A stretch of DNA of 64,000 nt from Bacteroides pyogenes_A (GCF_048595595.1 NZ_CP184347.1); one strand, 5' to 3'; counted from the first letter of the stretch, positions 1-10,215 are shown. Notes: generated by a model not told the origin, from the sequence alone. Numbers and translations are program-made.

Positions 1-11
1 GAAACGGATGT

Positions 12-590
12 ATGAACTCGCCTGAGAACCACACAGATATTATCTCCTTCAACCGGCTTTTTACGGAAAACCATGCGCGCTTTGTCCGCTTTGCCTCGAC
101 GTATGTTGACGACCGCATGGCAGCCGAAGATATCGTTATGGAGGCGATGATGTATTATTGGGAAAACCGCTGTCGGCTGGAGTTCGGACTCAATTCTCCG
201 GCATACATCTTTACCGCCATAAAGAACAAATGCCTCAACTATCTGCGGGATAAACAACACCGTCGGCAAGTCTCCGAGCAACTGATGGAACATGCCTCAT
301 GGAAGCTCTCGCTGCAACTCGATACTCTGGAAGCATGCGATCCGGAAGAACTTTTCTCCGATGAAATAGAGCGGTTGGTGAATGAAACGTTGGAGAGGCT
401 TCCCGAAACTACCCGGCGGATATTTATAATGAGCCGTTTCGAAGAAAAGAGCCACCGGGAGATAGCAGCGGAGATGAACATGTCTGTCAAAGGAGTAGAG
501 TATCACATCTCCAAAGCAACTTCGGCATTGAAGCATGCGTTGAAAGATTTTCTCCCCATCCTGCTTTTTTTATTGAAAGTTTATTCGTAG
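12..590 (+). CDS. ECF-type RNA polymerase sigma-70 factor
   Basis: This 192-residue protein directs RNA polymerase to the promoters of the adjacent SusC/SusD locus when released by its anti-sigma factor. Sigma region 2 lies at about residues 15-85, with the YVDDRMAAEDIVMEAM stretch typical of the -10 binding helix. Sigma region 4 (about 125-180) contains the LPETTRRIFIMSRFEEKSH segment and a helix-turn-helix, REIAAEMNMSVKGVEYHIS. A FecR gene follows 242 bp downstream and an STN-bearing SusC after that, which is the standard Bacteroides trans-envelope signalling arrangement. The ATG at 12 is the first available start. Only 11 bases precede it, so its promoter lies outside the window. The family is clear; the regulon is inferred from context. 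Confidence 0.95.
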   Translation: MNSPENHTDIISFNRLFTENHARFVRFASTYVDDRMAAEDIVMEAMMYYWENRCRLEFGLNSPAYIFTAIKNKCLNYLRDKQHRRQVSEQLMEHASWKLSLQLDTLEACDPEELFSDEIERLVNETLERLPETTRRIFIMSRFEEKSHREIAAEMNMSVKGVEYHISKATSALKHALKDFLPILLFLLKVYS

Positions 591-607
591 ACAGCCTGCG
601 GATTAAC

Positions 608-732
608 CATATATATCCACCCTGCTGAGCATATATGGCTATGGGTGATGAGTATATATGGCTACCGTGGTGGGCATATATATTCACCGGGCTGAGTATA
701 TATGTCTACCGACCGGAGGATGTATACCCGTC
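608..732. repeat. 22-bp repeat array A (five units plus a decayed sixth)
   Basis: ATATAT cores preceded by C or T begin at 608, 630, 653, 675 and 697, with a decayed copy near 721. Each core is followed by a variant of CTACCGTGCTGAG, giving a 22-23 bp period without spacers. The array fills most of the gap between the sigma factor and fecR, two genes on the same strand. It belongs to the same family as the arrays at 23862, 33908 and 50364. Confidence 0.85.
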
Positions 733-832
733 GTTTTCCCCTTCTTTTTGCATCTATTAACTAGGGCGACCTTTTGTTTATGTGTTATTGATATAAACTG
801 ATTTCCTTTTTTATTTTTAACAGCAAACACAG

Positions 833-1774
833 ATGCCTTTGGATAAAGAACTGTTGTATCGCTTTTTCTCCCAGCGTGCGACGCTGGATGAAGAGAAGAA
901 AATCCGGCTTTGGTTGGAAGAGTCGGACGAACACCGTCGCGAATTCTTTCGCGAGCGGAAGCTGTTTGACGCCCTCATCCTTCGGGGAGATGCGGACTCT
1001 GTTTTAAAAAAACATGTCCGCCGCCGTTTTCTTTGGAGGAGGATAGCTGTCGCCGCTTCCGGTATTGCAGCTGTTTTTATATTGGCTGTAACAACGGCCT
1101 ATTACCTTCTGGAACAGTCGATGAAAGAAGAAGTGATGAATACGGTTGCCGTTCCTCAAGGGCAGCGAGTGAGCCTGACACTGGCAGACGGCACCCATGT
1201 ATGGCTCAACGCTATGACCCGGATGGAATATCCGCAAAGCTTCAGAGCGTCCGACAAGCGTATGGTGCGTATCGACGGAGAAGCCTATTTCGAAGTAAGC
1301 CGTAACGCGAAGAAGCCTTTTGTGGTATGTACCGACAAAGGAAACGTAGAGGTACTGGGCACCAAGTTCTATGTCGACGCCTACAATCGGACGAACCGCT
1401 TTGAGACGTCGTTGGTGGAAGGAAGCGTCAAGGTGTCCACGCCTACATCCGAACTTATGTTGCATCCCAACGATAAGGCTGTCATGCTGGCCGACGGAAG
1501 CTTGGTTCGTGAAAAGATAACAGACATGGATGTTTATCGCTGGAAAGACGGACTCTACTGTTTCAAGGATCTTCCCTTTTCCGAAGTGTTGAAACAGTTT
1601 GAAGTGTATTACGATGTACGCTTTGCGTTCAGTAAACGCATGAAGCACAACCCGGTCATCAGCGGTAAGTTCAGGTTGGTCGACGGAGTGGATTACGCGT
1701 TACGGGTATTGCAGCGCGATATCCCGTTCTCGTTCCGGAGATCGGAAGAGTCGAATATAATCTATATAGAATAA
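833..1774 (+). CDS. FecR-family anti-sigma factor
   Basis: A 313-residue inner-membrane anti-sigma factor. The cytoplasmic N-terminus (1-68) should bind the ECF sigma factor. A single transmembrane helix spans about 71-93. The periplasmic FecR domain (about 105-200) carries VPQGQRVSLTLADGTHVWLN and the GEAYFEV motif. A C-terminal DUF4974-type domain (about 247-313) ends in the SEVLKQFEVYYDVRF...SGKFR pattern, which mirrors the STN fold and is thought to contact the STN domain of SusC. It lies between the sigma gene and its cognate STN-SusC. In this family, substrate-loaded SusC signals through FecR to free the sigma factor. Family assignment is firm; partner specificity is inferred from adjacency. 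Confidence 0.95.
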   Translation: MPLDKELLYRFFSQRATLDEEKKIRLWLEESDEHRREFFRERKLFDALILRGDADSVLKKHVRRRFLWRRIAVAASGIAAVFILAVTTAYYLLEQSMKEEVMNTVAVPQGQRVSLTLADGTHVWLNAMTRMEYPQSFRASDKRMVRIDGEAYFEVSRNAKKPFVVCTDKGNVEVLGTKFYVDAYNRTNRFETSLVEGSVKVSTPTSELMLHPNDKAVMLADGSLVREKITDMDVYRWKDGLYCFKDLPFSEVLKQFEVYYDVRFAFSKRMKHNPVISGKFRLVDGVDYALRVLQRDIPFSFRRSEESNIIYIE

Positions 1775-1927
1775 TTTGTTGAACCTTTAAAAATCAGTAG
1801 CGCTTATGTAAATACACAGCATCCAAACAAAAATGGCAGATACTGCCAATATCTGCCAAATCTTGAGAAAGAAAACGCTTTTCGCTCCTGCATGAAAAGC
1901 ATTTATCTACAATCTAATCGTAAAAAT

Positions 1928-4900
1928 ATGAAAAATAACCCATTAAATGAGGCTATTGAGTTGAAAAAGCCTCATGTTAACCTATTTTATAGAATTATGA
2001 GAATCACAACATTCTTGCTATTCTTCTGCTCGTTCTGCTCTTTTGCCAGCACTGCACATTCGCAGTCGTCGAAGGTTACCATCAAAAAGAGCAACGTTTC
2101 TTTGCTGGAAGTCCTGAACGAGATTGAAAATCAGACCAACTATTTGTTTATTTACTCCAACGACGTGGATGTCACACGTCCGGTATCCCTCAACGCAGAC
2201 CGGAAAAGCGTAGCCAGCGTGCTTTCCGCTCTTTTCAAGAAAGATGACGTACACTATGTGTTGGAAGGTACCCATATTGTGCTTACCAAGCGTAAAACTG
2301 CCGATGACAGCCGTAGCATACAGCAAACAGCTCAGGCAGAACCGGTGAAAGGTGTAGTGCTCGACCGCAACGGCGAACCGATTATAGGCGCTTCGGTGGC
2401 AGTGAAAGGCGGTACAGTAGGCACCATTACCGATTTGGATGGTAAATTCTCGTTGGAAGTACCTCAGAAAACGATATTGATTATTTCTTATATAGGCTAT
2501 AAAGCACAGGAAATCGTTGTAGGAAAAGAACGTAAAATAACAGTGCGTCTGGAAGAAGACTCCCAAGCTTTGGATGAGGTTATTGTTGTGGGATATGGTA
2601 CAAGTACAAAGCGTGCTTTGATCGCTTCGGTTTCTACTGTAGATGCCAAACAGATGGAAGACATTCCTGTTGCCAATATGACACAAGGGTTGGCCGGTCG
2701 TTCTCGAGGATTGATAGTTGTCGGTAACGGCGGTGGTGTTAATAAGATTCAGAATATCTCTATTCGTGGTGGTGCTACTCCATTGGTTGTCATTGACGGC
2801 GTTATTCGCGACTACAATGATTTTGTCACCATGTCTCCTGAAGATGTAGAGAATTTGTCTATTTTGAAAGATGCTTCAGCCACAGCCGTGTATGGTTCTC
2901 GGGCGACAAACGGTATCTTGCAGATAACAACAAAACAAGGTGCGAGCGGTAAGCCACAAATTGAATATAATTTCAATCAAAGCTATTCACAACCAGCTAT
3001 TTGGGCTGATAAACTGAACTCATGGGAACGTGCCGAATATGCCAATATTGCTCGTGAAAATGACGGTTTGGAAGCTTTGTATCAACCGGATGCTATTCAG
3101 AAGATGAAAGATGGAACCGACTTGTTGAACTATGGCAATACAGATTGGAGAAAACTGGTGTTGAAAGATTGGGCACCCCAGACAAAACACAGTATCCGTA
3201 TGATTGGAGGTACGGAGGCAAATAAATACTATGTTTCGCTGGGGCATATCGACCAAAAGTCTCTTTTTCGGAATTCAAACGTCAATTATATGAAGCGTAC
3301 TAATTTCCGTTTGAGTCAGACTTCTTTTATTACTTCTATTGGTTTACGGACAACTGCGACTTTGGATGGTTATATGCAAAAAGTTGTAAATCCTTATACT
3401 TCCACAGCAAGCGGATATTATCATATCTTTTCTCATATCCAGAACAAGAATCCATTGACTCCGGGTGTGAATAAAAATGGGTTACCCTATAATACTTCTG
3501 ACAATCCGGTGGCGGAAACGGCCTCTGATGGTGGTTACCAGTTGGAACGTAAGAATGCTATCAATGGTAACTTGGCATTAGAGTGGAACTTACCTTGGGT
3601 AAAAGGATTAAAAGCTAGAGCAAATGGAAATTATCGGTATTATCATGAGACACATAAGAATTGGCGTAAAGACCCGGCGACATATGATTGGGAATCTGAG
3701 ATTCCTCAATATGCAAACACACCGAAATTGGATTACTCTACCAAAGTAGAGAAGACATGGAATTTGCAATACTTCCTTGAATATAGCAATACATTTAAGA
3801 AACATAGTGTTACCGCTTTGGGAGGATACGAATGCACGTATTCCAGTGGAGAGTTTTATAGCGCGGGGCGTGAGAACTATATTTTCCCTATCGACCAATT
3901 GTGGATTGGTCCTTCGGGTACGCAAATCAACTCCGGGAATGAATGGGAGAGCGGACGTGCAGGTTGGATTGCCCAATTGAAGTATAATTATGATAACCGT
4001 TATTTCTGGGAAGCGGCACTTCGTTACGACGGTTCTGATAATTTTCCCAAAAATCGTCGTTGGGGAACCTTCTTTTCCACTTCACTAGGATGGGTGGTTA
4101 GCGATGAAGCGTTTATGGAATCACTTCGTGAAAAGCACATCATCGATCTTCTTAAACTTCGTGGTTCATACGGGCAAGTAGGGCTTGATAATTGGGGTAG
4201 CTCAAGTAGTCCATATCATTTGGGACGATTCGAGTATCTGAATTCATACAATTTAAATAATAAAGCATGGGTTGTCAATGGAAAATATGTACCGGGATTC
4301 TCTGAAGGTGCTATCCCGTCGCCTGATATAACCTGGTTTACAACACATCAATGGAACCTAGGTTTCGACTTCGGATCATTGAATAATCGCCTGTATGGAG
4401 GATTGGATTATTTCTATTATCAAACTTCGGGTTTCCTATATGCTCCCGATCCTTTGAAAGTAGGTTATACAGCTCCGTTAGGCATGAATTTGCCTCGTGT
4501 TTCTACTGATGGAGAGCTTCGTCGTGCAGGTTTTGAATTCCAATTGGGATGGAAAGATAACATAGGTAAAGTAAAATATGATGTATCTGCTAACTTTACT
4601 ACTTACAACACGATGTGGAACCGTCAGCCGGCAGAGGCCACAACCGCATTGTTGAATCCTTACACCCGCTCCACTCAGGAATATGGTTATTATGGCTCTA
4701 TGTACACCAGCCAAGGCTACTACAAAGATGCGAACGATGTTTATAACAGTCCGAAACTTCCGGGTTCATACAATTTGACAGCTGGAGACATTAAATACAA
4801 GGATGTAAATGGTGATGGACAAATAAACGAAAGTGATTATTTGCGTTTGGGAAAAAGCAGCTCTCCTCGTGGAAACTATGGCATCAATTTGAAAGCAGAC

Positions 4901-5365
4901 TATAAAGGTTGGTCGTTCAGTGTACTTTTCCAAGGTGCTACACCTTTCGACATGTATGCCGGAGATGCCCTCCGTATGAGCAGTGGACAAACTGCAGGTG
5001 GTATGTCGGTAATTTATGATTTCCAGAAAGATTTTTGGACGAAAGATAATCCTAATGCAAAGTTTCCTCGCTTAATGTCAAGTGCCGGACTCAATGGGGG
5101 AAATAACTATAAGTATAGTGATTTCTGGTTGATTAATGGTGCTTACTTCCGACTGAAGGATTTTAAAATAGGATATGATTTCAAGCACTCTCTTTTGAGA
5201 AGTGTAACTTGGCTGAGTAGGGCGAACGTAGCTATTACCGGACAAAACATCTTTACTATCTCGGAAGTCACTAAGTATGGACTTGATCCGGAGAACTCCA
5301 GTATGGAGAATTACGGTTATCCTAATGAACGTGCTTTTGCAATCAGTATTAATCTTGGATTTTAA
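1928..5365 (+). CDS. SusC/RagA-family TonB-dependent transporter with N-terminal STN signalling domain
   Basis: This outer-membrane transporter imports glycans together with the SusD encoded next. The ATG at 1928 (MKNNPLNEAIELKK) is preferred over an in-frame ATG at 1892, because it follows an A-rich stretch and gives the usual length before the hydrophobic segment ending near AHSQ. From there come an STN domain (VTIKKSNVSLLEVLNEIE...), a carboxypeptidase-regulatory-like beta domain (VKGVVLDRNGEPIIGASV), a plug with the DEVIVVGYGT signature and SIRGG, and a C-terminal beta-barrel ending in phenylalanine. The STN domain links it to the upstream FecR and sigma factor. The first 700 bp or so look more GC-rich than the barrel, which may reflect exchange of the transport part. 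SusC identity is certain; the substrate is inferred from downstream hydrolases. Confidence 0.96.
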   Translation: MKNNPLNEAIELKKPHVNLFYRIMRITTFLLFFCSFCSFASTAHSQSSKVTIKKSNVSLLEVLNEIENQTNYLFIYSNDVDVTRPVSLNADRKSVASVLSALFKKDDVHYVLEGTHIVLTKRKTADDSRSIQQTAQAEPVKGVVLDRNGEPIIGASVAVKGGTVGTITDLDGKFSLEVPQKTILIISYIGYKAQEIVVGKERKITVRLEEDSQALDEVIVVGYGTSTKRALIASVSTVDAKQMEDIPVANMTQGLAGRSRGLIVVGNGGGVNKIQNISIRGGATPLVVIDGVIRDYNDFVTMSPEDVENLSILKDASATAVYGSRATNGILQITTKQGASGKPQIEYNFNQSYSQPAIWADKLNSWERAEYANIARENDGLEALYQPDAIQKMKDGTDLLNYGNTDWRKLVLKDWAPQTKHSIRMIGGTEANKYYVSLGHIDQKSLFRNSNVNYMKRTNFRLSQTSFITSIGLRTTATLDGYMQKVVNPYTSTASGYYHIFSHIQNKNPLTPGVNKNGLPYNTSDNPVAETASDGGYQLERKNAINGNLALEWNLPWVKGLKARANGNYRYYHETHKNWRKDPATYDWESEIPQYANTPKLDYSTKVEKTWNLQYFLEYSNTFKKHSVTALGGYECTYSSGEFYSAGRENYIFPIDQLWIGPSGTQINSGNEWESGRAGWIAQLKYNYDNRYFWEAALRYDGSDNFPKNRRWGTFFSTSLGWVVSDEAFMESLREKHIIDLLKLRGSYGQVGLDNWGSSSSPYHLGRFEYLNSYNLNNKAWVVNGKYVPGFSEGAIPSPDITWFTTHQWNLGFDFGSLNNRLYGGLDYFYYQTSGFLYAPDPLKVGYTAPLGMNLPRVSTDGELRRAGFEFQLGWKDNIGKVKYDVSANFTTYNTMWNRQPAEATTALLNPYTRSTQEYGYYGSMYTSQGYYKDANDVYNSPKLPGSYNLTAGDIKYKDVNGDGQINESDYLRLGKSSSPRGNYGINLKADYKGWSFSVLFQGATPFDMYAGDALRMSSGQTAGGMSVIYDFQKDFWTKDNPNAKFPRLMSSAGLNGGNNYKYSDFWLINGAYFRLKDFKIGYDFKHSLLRSVTWLSRANVAITGQNIFTISEVTKYGLDPENSSMENYGYPNERAFAISINLGF

Positions 5366-5375
5366 AACAAATATT

Positions 5376-7331
5376 ATGAATAAAGCAAATAATTTTATAA
5401 AGTCGGGCCTGCTGCTGGCTGTCGGTATTTTAGTCTTCGCTTCATGCGATGTCATGGACACTAAGCCTAAAGCATCTTTCTCTGAAGAAATGGTTTGGGG
5501 ATCTGAGAATACCGCAGATGCTTATGCTATTAATTGCTATAGAAGCGTTATTGGCTATTTTACGGGTTCAGCGGATATGGAGTCTCTTACTCCCAATGGA
5601 GTGAAATGCTCACAAGTAGGTGAAGGAATTAATAATATAGCTACTGAACTGGGACTAAATTCAAATACGAATTGGGGATTTGGACGTTTTGGGGAACTTC
5701 GCGTGGTTAATCTTCTGATAGATAAAGCAAGTAATTCTACGGTATTGAGCGAACAGAAAAAAACAGAGTTGATTGCAGAAGGAAAGTTTTTACGTGGTTC
5801 TTTGTTCTTTGATATGGCACGTAAGATGGGACGCTTTGTTCCGGTGACTGAAGTTCTTGCGTCATCTGACTCGCTCAAGTTCAAGAAGCCTGTTACCAAA
5901 ACAATATCCGAAAGTTATCAATATGTGATGGAAGATTTGAAAGAAGCTGCCAACAAAATGCCTGAGGAATCTTTACCCGGACGAGCCAATCGTTATGCAG
6001 CTTATTTGATGCTCAGTAGGGCAGCTCTTCAAGCTTATGCTTACACCGGAGAGACCAAATATTTGGATGTTTGCATAGAATCGGCCAATGCAATAATCAA
6101 AAGTGGAAAATATCGTTTAACGTCGAATTACGGTTCGTTATTTAATGAGGTAGGAGCGCAAGATGCAGAGATTATACTCGGGCGTTATTATCTGTCAGAA
6201 GATTTCACTTGTGGCTCAGTTGCAGAATTAATTAGGGTATTGCCTAACATCTCTTCCGATGATATAGATGATGCTATGGGTGTTCCGATGAAGAATACAA
6301 ATGGGCGCACTTTTGAGTGTTGGGGGATCTATTTCCCTACGCAAGATTTAATTGATCAATATTTGGCTGTTGACGAAAAAACGGGTAAAGCTTTACCATG
6401 GTATGAAACTTCTCAATTTCAAGAAAATGTAAATGTGTTGGATCCTCAAAGTGTGACAACTAAAGGTCAGTTGGATACGTATACACGTAAGAAAGGGGAG
6501 CAGAGGTATTTGCCCAGCGCACAAGACTTGAGAACCGGTCGCAAAGATTATCCTCTGGTCGAACGATATATTGAGATGAAGCCTGGAAAAGCTATGAATA
6601 TTTCAGATATTATGTATAAAAACAGAGACAAGCGCTTGGCTGCTACTGTAATTTATGATAATAGCGATTTCATGGGTGAGCATCTCGATTTGAAATTTGA
6701 TGGCAATGCAGCGCAAGGTGTACGTGATAAAGAAGACGGTGGATGGTATAATACAGTCAGTGGTTATTATTGGAAAAAAGGAGTTTACACGAATATTTCT
6801 CCACGAGCCTATTATTCGGCAAAAACGAATTATCATTATGTGGTGTGTCGGTTGGGTGAAGCTTATATGAATTTGGCCGAAGCCTTACTTCTTAAAAAAG
6901 ATATCAAAGGAGCTGTGGCTGCCCTAAATCAAACTCGTCAGACACACGGAGGACTTTCGGCCTCCGACGCTACAACTGAAGAAGAGGCTTGGAAAGATTA
7001 TATGCGCGAACGCCGTGTAGAGATGGCTTATGAAAACGGAGATATTTATTACAGTTATTTACGTTGGGGTAAATACGGCGGATATAGCAATTACGGCGAA
7101 ACCGGTGCTGTAGGCAAAGAACAGGGAGCTGTTATTAAAGATCTATCTCGTCCTGTTTATAAAGTTCAAATTACCCGCGATCGTAAAAAAGCATTGGTAA
7201 GTCAAATTACATTGTTGGATAGTTGGAATCGTAATTTTACTGCACGTCGTTATTTATTCCCTATTCCGCAAAGTTCTATTGATAATCGCTTGATTTATGG
7301 AATTGATGACGGACAAAATCCCGGTTGGTAA
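5376..7331 (+). CDS. SusD/RagB-family outer-membrane glycan-binding lipoprotein
   Basis: A 651-residue surface lipoprotein that caps the SusC barrel. The start at 5376 gives a clean lipoprotein signal, with hydrophobic residues 11-22 and the lipobox FASC (Cys24). A longer reading from 5277 would overlap susC by about 90 bp and lacks a signal. SusD features include the N-terminal SFSEEMVWGSENTADAYA helix, FLRGSLFFDMARKMGRFVPV, RLGEAYMNLAEALL, the RERRVEMAYENGD motif and a C-terminal YLFPIPQSSIDNR...QNPGW. It begins 10 bp after the susC stop and is certainly co-transcribed with it. Glycan specificity cannot be read from the sequence. Confidence 0.96.
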   Translation: MNKANNFIKSGLLLAVGILVFASCDVMDTKPKASFSEEMVWGSENTADAYAINCYRSVIGYFTGSADMESLTPNGVKCSQVGEGINNIATELGLNSNTNWGFGRFGELRVVNLLIDKASNSTVLSEQKKTELIAEGKFLRGSLFFDMARKMGRFVPVTEVLASSDSLKFKKPVTKTISESYQYVMEDLKEAANKMPEESLPGRANRYAAYLMLSRAALQAYAYTGETKYLDVCIESANAIIKSGKYRLTSNYGSLFNEVGAQDAEIILGRYYLSEDFTCGSVAELIRVLPNISSDDIDDAMGVPMKNTNGRTFECWGIYFPTQDLIDQYLAVDEKTGKALPWYETSQFQENVNVLDPQSVTTKGQLDTYTRKKGEQRYLPSAQDLRTGRKDYPLVERYIEMKPGKAMNISDIMYKNRDKRLAATVIYDNSDFMGEHLDLKFDGNAAQGVRDKEDGGWYNTVSGYYWKKGVYTNISPRAYYSAKTNYHYVVCRLGEAYMNLAEALLLKKDIKGAVAALNQTRQTHGGLSASDATTEEEAWKDYMRERRVEMAYENGDIYYSYLRWGKYGGYSNYGETGAVGKEQGAVIKDLSRPVYKVQITRDRKKALVSQITLLDSWNRNFTARRYLFPIPQSSIDNRLIYGIDDGQNPGW

Positions 7332-7359
7332 TCTATCACTTATAAACTAAAGAAGAAAA

Positions 7360-7824
7360 ATGAAAAAGCTAGTAAATACATTATTTTTATTGTGTGCGGT
7401 TATTTCGCTATCCTCATGTCTGAAAAGCGGTCTTGAGGATTTGCCTCAGTATGAGGATGCCGAAATCTTATCTGTTCATCGGGTAGAATACCGCTTTATC
7501 AGTCAGGATGTCTCAAATGCGAGTGGACAGCCCATTGTCAAGTTTGCCACATTGACCCATAGAGGAACTGTGAATAAAGAAGAAGGAACAGTGGCTATCA
7601 AAGTGACTGTGCCCAACAGCTTTCCCAAGGCGGAACTTCCTAATTTAGATGCTTCGAAACTGGTCGTATCCCTCAACTTGTCTAGCGCAGCTCGTATTGT
7701 TGCATTAGAAGGGTCGGCTCAATTGGGTACTCCTGCAGATTGGACTAAGGAAAATCGTTATGTGGTAACTGCCGCTAACGGTACTAAAAAAGAGTGGAAA
7801 GTTTCTCTAGTGTTAGATAAATAG
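7360..7824 (+). CDS. Small lipoprotein in the SusE/F position (DUF5018-like)
   Basis: This 154-residue lipoprotein has a signal peptide ending at the lipobox LSSC (Cys20). The mature part looks like one Ig-like beta-sandwich, and its ending (NRYVVTAANGTKKEWKVSL) resembles the close of DUF5018-type domains in Bacteroidetes surface lipoproteins. It starts 28 bp after susD and is followed by a hairpin terminator, so it is the last gene of the susCD transcript. By position it probably helps hold glycan at the cell surface. That role is inferred; no catalytic motif is visible. Confidence 0.7.
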   Translation: MKKLVNTLFLLCAVISLSSCLKSGLEDLPQYEDAEILSVHRVEYRFISQDVSNASGQPIVKFATLTHRGTVNKEEGTVAIKVTVPNSFPKAELPNLDASKLVVSLNLSSAARIVALEGSAQLGTPADWTKENRYVVTAANGTKKEWKVSLVLDK

Positions 7825-7853
7825 TCGTATCTTTATTATTAAAGATGGTTTGT

Positions 7854-7894
7854 AAGAATCCGCACGGGAAATGTTTTTCGTTGCGGATTCTTTT
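7854..7894 (+). terminator. Intrinsic terminator after the susCD-lipoprotein genes
   Basis: An 11-bp perfect stem pairs 7854-7864 with 7882-7892, around a 17-base loop. The 3' arm ends in a run of four T's. It separates the susCD transcript from the GH89 gene, whose expression would then depend on readthrough or its own promoter. Confidence 0.7.
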
Positions 7895-7909
7895 GGTTTA
7901 TAATTATTT

Positions 7910-10078
7910 ATGATGAAGCGATTTATTTTCATATTTGCTCTTTTTGTGATACAAAGTATTTCGGCACAGAACCCTGAGGAGACGTTGCGCGAAGTAGCAG
8001 GAGTCATTCAGCGTTTTGTTGGAAAGATTCCAATAGAAATGTCCTTATCAATCGAAAAAGAAGAAGGAAAAGACGTGTTTGAACTGACCGAAAGCGAAAA
8101 AGGACTCTCTATTAAAGGAAGTAGTGGTGTGGCGCTATGCCGTGGCTTTTATCATTCTTTAAAAAACAAGAACGCGGGAATATGTTCGTGGAGCGGTAAT
8201 CGTATAGATAAACTTGCTTTTGCAACCAAAACCAAAGCTGAGAGGGTTGTATCACCTTTCCAACATCATTATTATCTCAATGTTGTGACATACGGATATA
8301 GTATGCCTTATTGGGATTGGGAGCGATGGGAACGTGAGATCGATTGGATGGCTTTACACGGTATAGACATGCCTTTGGCTTTGGTGGGTAACGAAGCTAT
8401 ATCAGCGCGAGTTTGGAGAAAGTTGGGACTTACCGATGAAGAGATAAATGCTTATTTCGTCGGACCGGCACATTTGCCGTGGATGCGCATGGGGAATATC
8501 AGTGGTATTGATTCGCCTTTATCTTACAGTTGGCATCAAGGGCAAATCAATCTGCAACATCGTATATTGAAGCGAATGAAAGCACTGGGAATGAAACCTG
8601 TTTGTCCGGGGTTTGCAGGATTTGTTCCTAAGGCATTACAGCGGCTTTTTCCTGAAATAAAACTTATTGAGACTTCGTGGGGTAATAATTCCTTTCATAA
8701 TTGGATGCTTCCACCTGATCAGGAACTTTTTCATAGAATGGGAAAAATGTTCATTGAAGAGTGGGAGAAAGAGTTTGGGGAAAATGAGTATTATTTGGTC
8801 GATAGCTTCAACGAGATGGAACTTCCCTTTTTCCCTAAAGACCCTGACGAACGTTATGAATTACTTGCCAACTATGGAGAACAAGTATATAAATCTATTA
8901 GTGATGGAAATCCGAAAGCTACTTGGGTAATGCAAGGGTGGATGTTTGGTTATCAACGCTCAATATGGGATTTCAAAACATTGCAAGCTTTATTGAGTCG
9001 GGTCCCCGATGATAAAATGTTACTGTTGGATTTGGCGGAAGATTATAATCACTGCTTTTGGAAGAACGGTGCAAATTGGGAATATTATGAAGGCTTTTTC
9101 AATAAACAATGGATATATAGCGTTATCCCAAATATGGGAGGAAAAGTAGCAATGACAGGAAAACTGGAATTCTATGCCAATGGAGGGAGATTAGAAGTTT
9201 TGTCTTCTCCCAATAAAGGAAAGTTAGTCGGTTTTGGCTTCGCTCCCGAAGGGATTGAAAATAATGAGGTCATTTACGAGTTGCTTGCTGATGCCGGATG
9301 GGCAGAAGCCCCTATAAATTTAGATGAATGGTTGTTGCAATATTCTATGTGCAGATATGGAGATTTCGTTCCTTCTATGGAGAAATATTGGAAGGGGCTA
9401 TTACAATCTGCTTATGGTTCATTCACTGACCATCCTCGTTTTATTTGGCAGTTTCGACCGGGAACAGTTAAAAACGGAACGGTCTGTACTACTGATAATT
9501 ATTATACAGCTATTGAGTCTTTTGCAGAAGCTGCTTCTGTATTAGGTGATTCTGAACTTTATAGAATTGATTTGATAGAAATGATTGCTCAATATATAAG
9601 CGGTAAATTGGAGATGCTTATACGAGCTATAGAAAAAAACGAAAAAGAAAAAGAGGGGAAGGTCGATTTTTTGAAATCTCGTTTCATACACTTGTTTTTG
9701 GGGATGGATCGTTTACTGGAATCTCATCCGAACCATAGATTGGAACGTTGGATTGAACACGCACGTAAACAAGGAAGTACAGAACAGGAAAAAATGCAAT
9801 ATGAAAAGAATGCTCGTCGTATTGTCACGATTTGGGGACCTCCGGTAGATGATTACTCTGCCAGAATTTGGTCAGGTCTTATTCGGGATTATTATTTGCC
9901 TCGTTGGATAAACTACTTTGATAGTAAATGTATCGGACGCTCTTTTGAATTTGAGCAATGGGAACGCTACTGGGTAGAAGATTCTAAAGGGCTTTCGAAG
10001 GTTACTCCGTATGTAAATACAATCGAAGCTTGCTTAAAGCTACTTAAAGAAGCGAAAGAAGTACATGAGCATGTGTGA
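7910..10078 (+). CDS. GH89 alpha-N-acetylglucosaminidase
   Basis: This 722-residue exo-glycosidase removes terminal alpha-linked GlcNAc, as found in heparan sulfate and in GlcNAc-alpha-1,4-Gal caps of gastric-type mucin. A signal peptide (about 1-19, ending SISA) sends it to the periplasm or surface. Human NAGLU family landmarks are visible: YGYSMPYWDWERWEREIDWMALHGID (about 128-153), WMRMGNISG, and SFNEM, with the proposed acid/base Asn301-Glu302 matching the NAGLU FNEM site. Length matches NAGLU without extra modules. It is followed 137 bp later by an HGSNAT-like acetyltransferase, the partner enzyme in lysosomal heparan degradation. The enzyme family is firm; the true substrate (mucin or heparan) is open, though the neighbouring GH95, GH20 and GH110 genes favour mucin. 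Confidence 0.95.
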   Translation: MMKRFIFIFALFVIQSISAQNPEETLREVAGVIQRFVGKIPIEMSLSIEKEEGKDVFELTESEKGLSIKGSSGVALCRGFYHSLKNKNAGICSWSGNRIDKLAFATKTKAERVVSPFQHHYYLNVVTYGYSMPYWDWERWEREIDWMALHGIDMPLALVGNEAISARVWRKLGLTDEEINAYFVGPAHLPWMRMGNISGIDSPLSYSWHQGQINLQHRILKRMKALGMKPVCPGFAGFVPKALQRLFPEIKLIETSWGNNSFHNWMLPPDQELFHRMGKMFIEEWEKEFGENEYYLVDSFNEMELPFFPKDPDERYELLANYGEQVYKSISDGNPKATWVMQGWMFGYQRSIWDFKTLQALLSRVPDDKMLLLDLAEDYNHCFWKNGANWEYYEGFFNKQWIYSVIPNMGGKVAMTGKLEFYANGGRLEVLSSPNKGKLVGFGFAPEGIENNEVIYELLADAGWAEAPINLDEWLLQYSMCRYGDFVPSMEKYWKGLLQSAYGSFTDHPRFIWQFRPGTVKNGTVCTTDNYYTAIESFAEAASVLGDSELYRIDLIEMIAQYISGKLEMLIRAIEKNEKEKEGKVDFLKSRFIHLFLGMDRLLESHPNHRLERWIEHARKQGSTEQEKMQYEKNARRIVTIWGPPVDDYSARIWSGLIRDYYLPRWINYFDSKCIGRSFEFEQWERYWVEDSKGLSKVTPYVNTIEACLKLLKEAKEVHEHV

Positions 10079-10215
10079 TGAACAAATACAAACAATGGAT
10101 GATTTCTATTAAAAGTTTTGCAGGGTAATATTTATTCTTGTTTTTCTTTTTCTTTTTCCTCAAAAAATATAACCATCTATAGGCTAAGATGCGTTCTTGA
10201 TAATAATTATAATTT

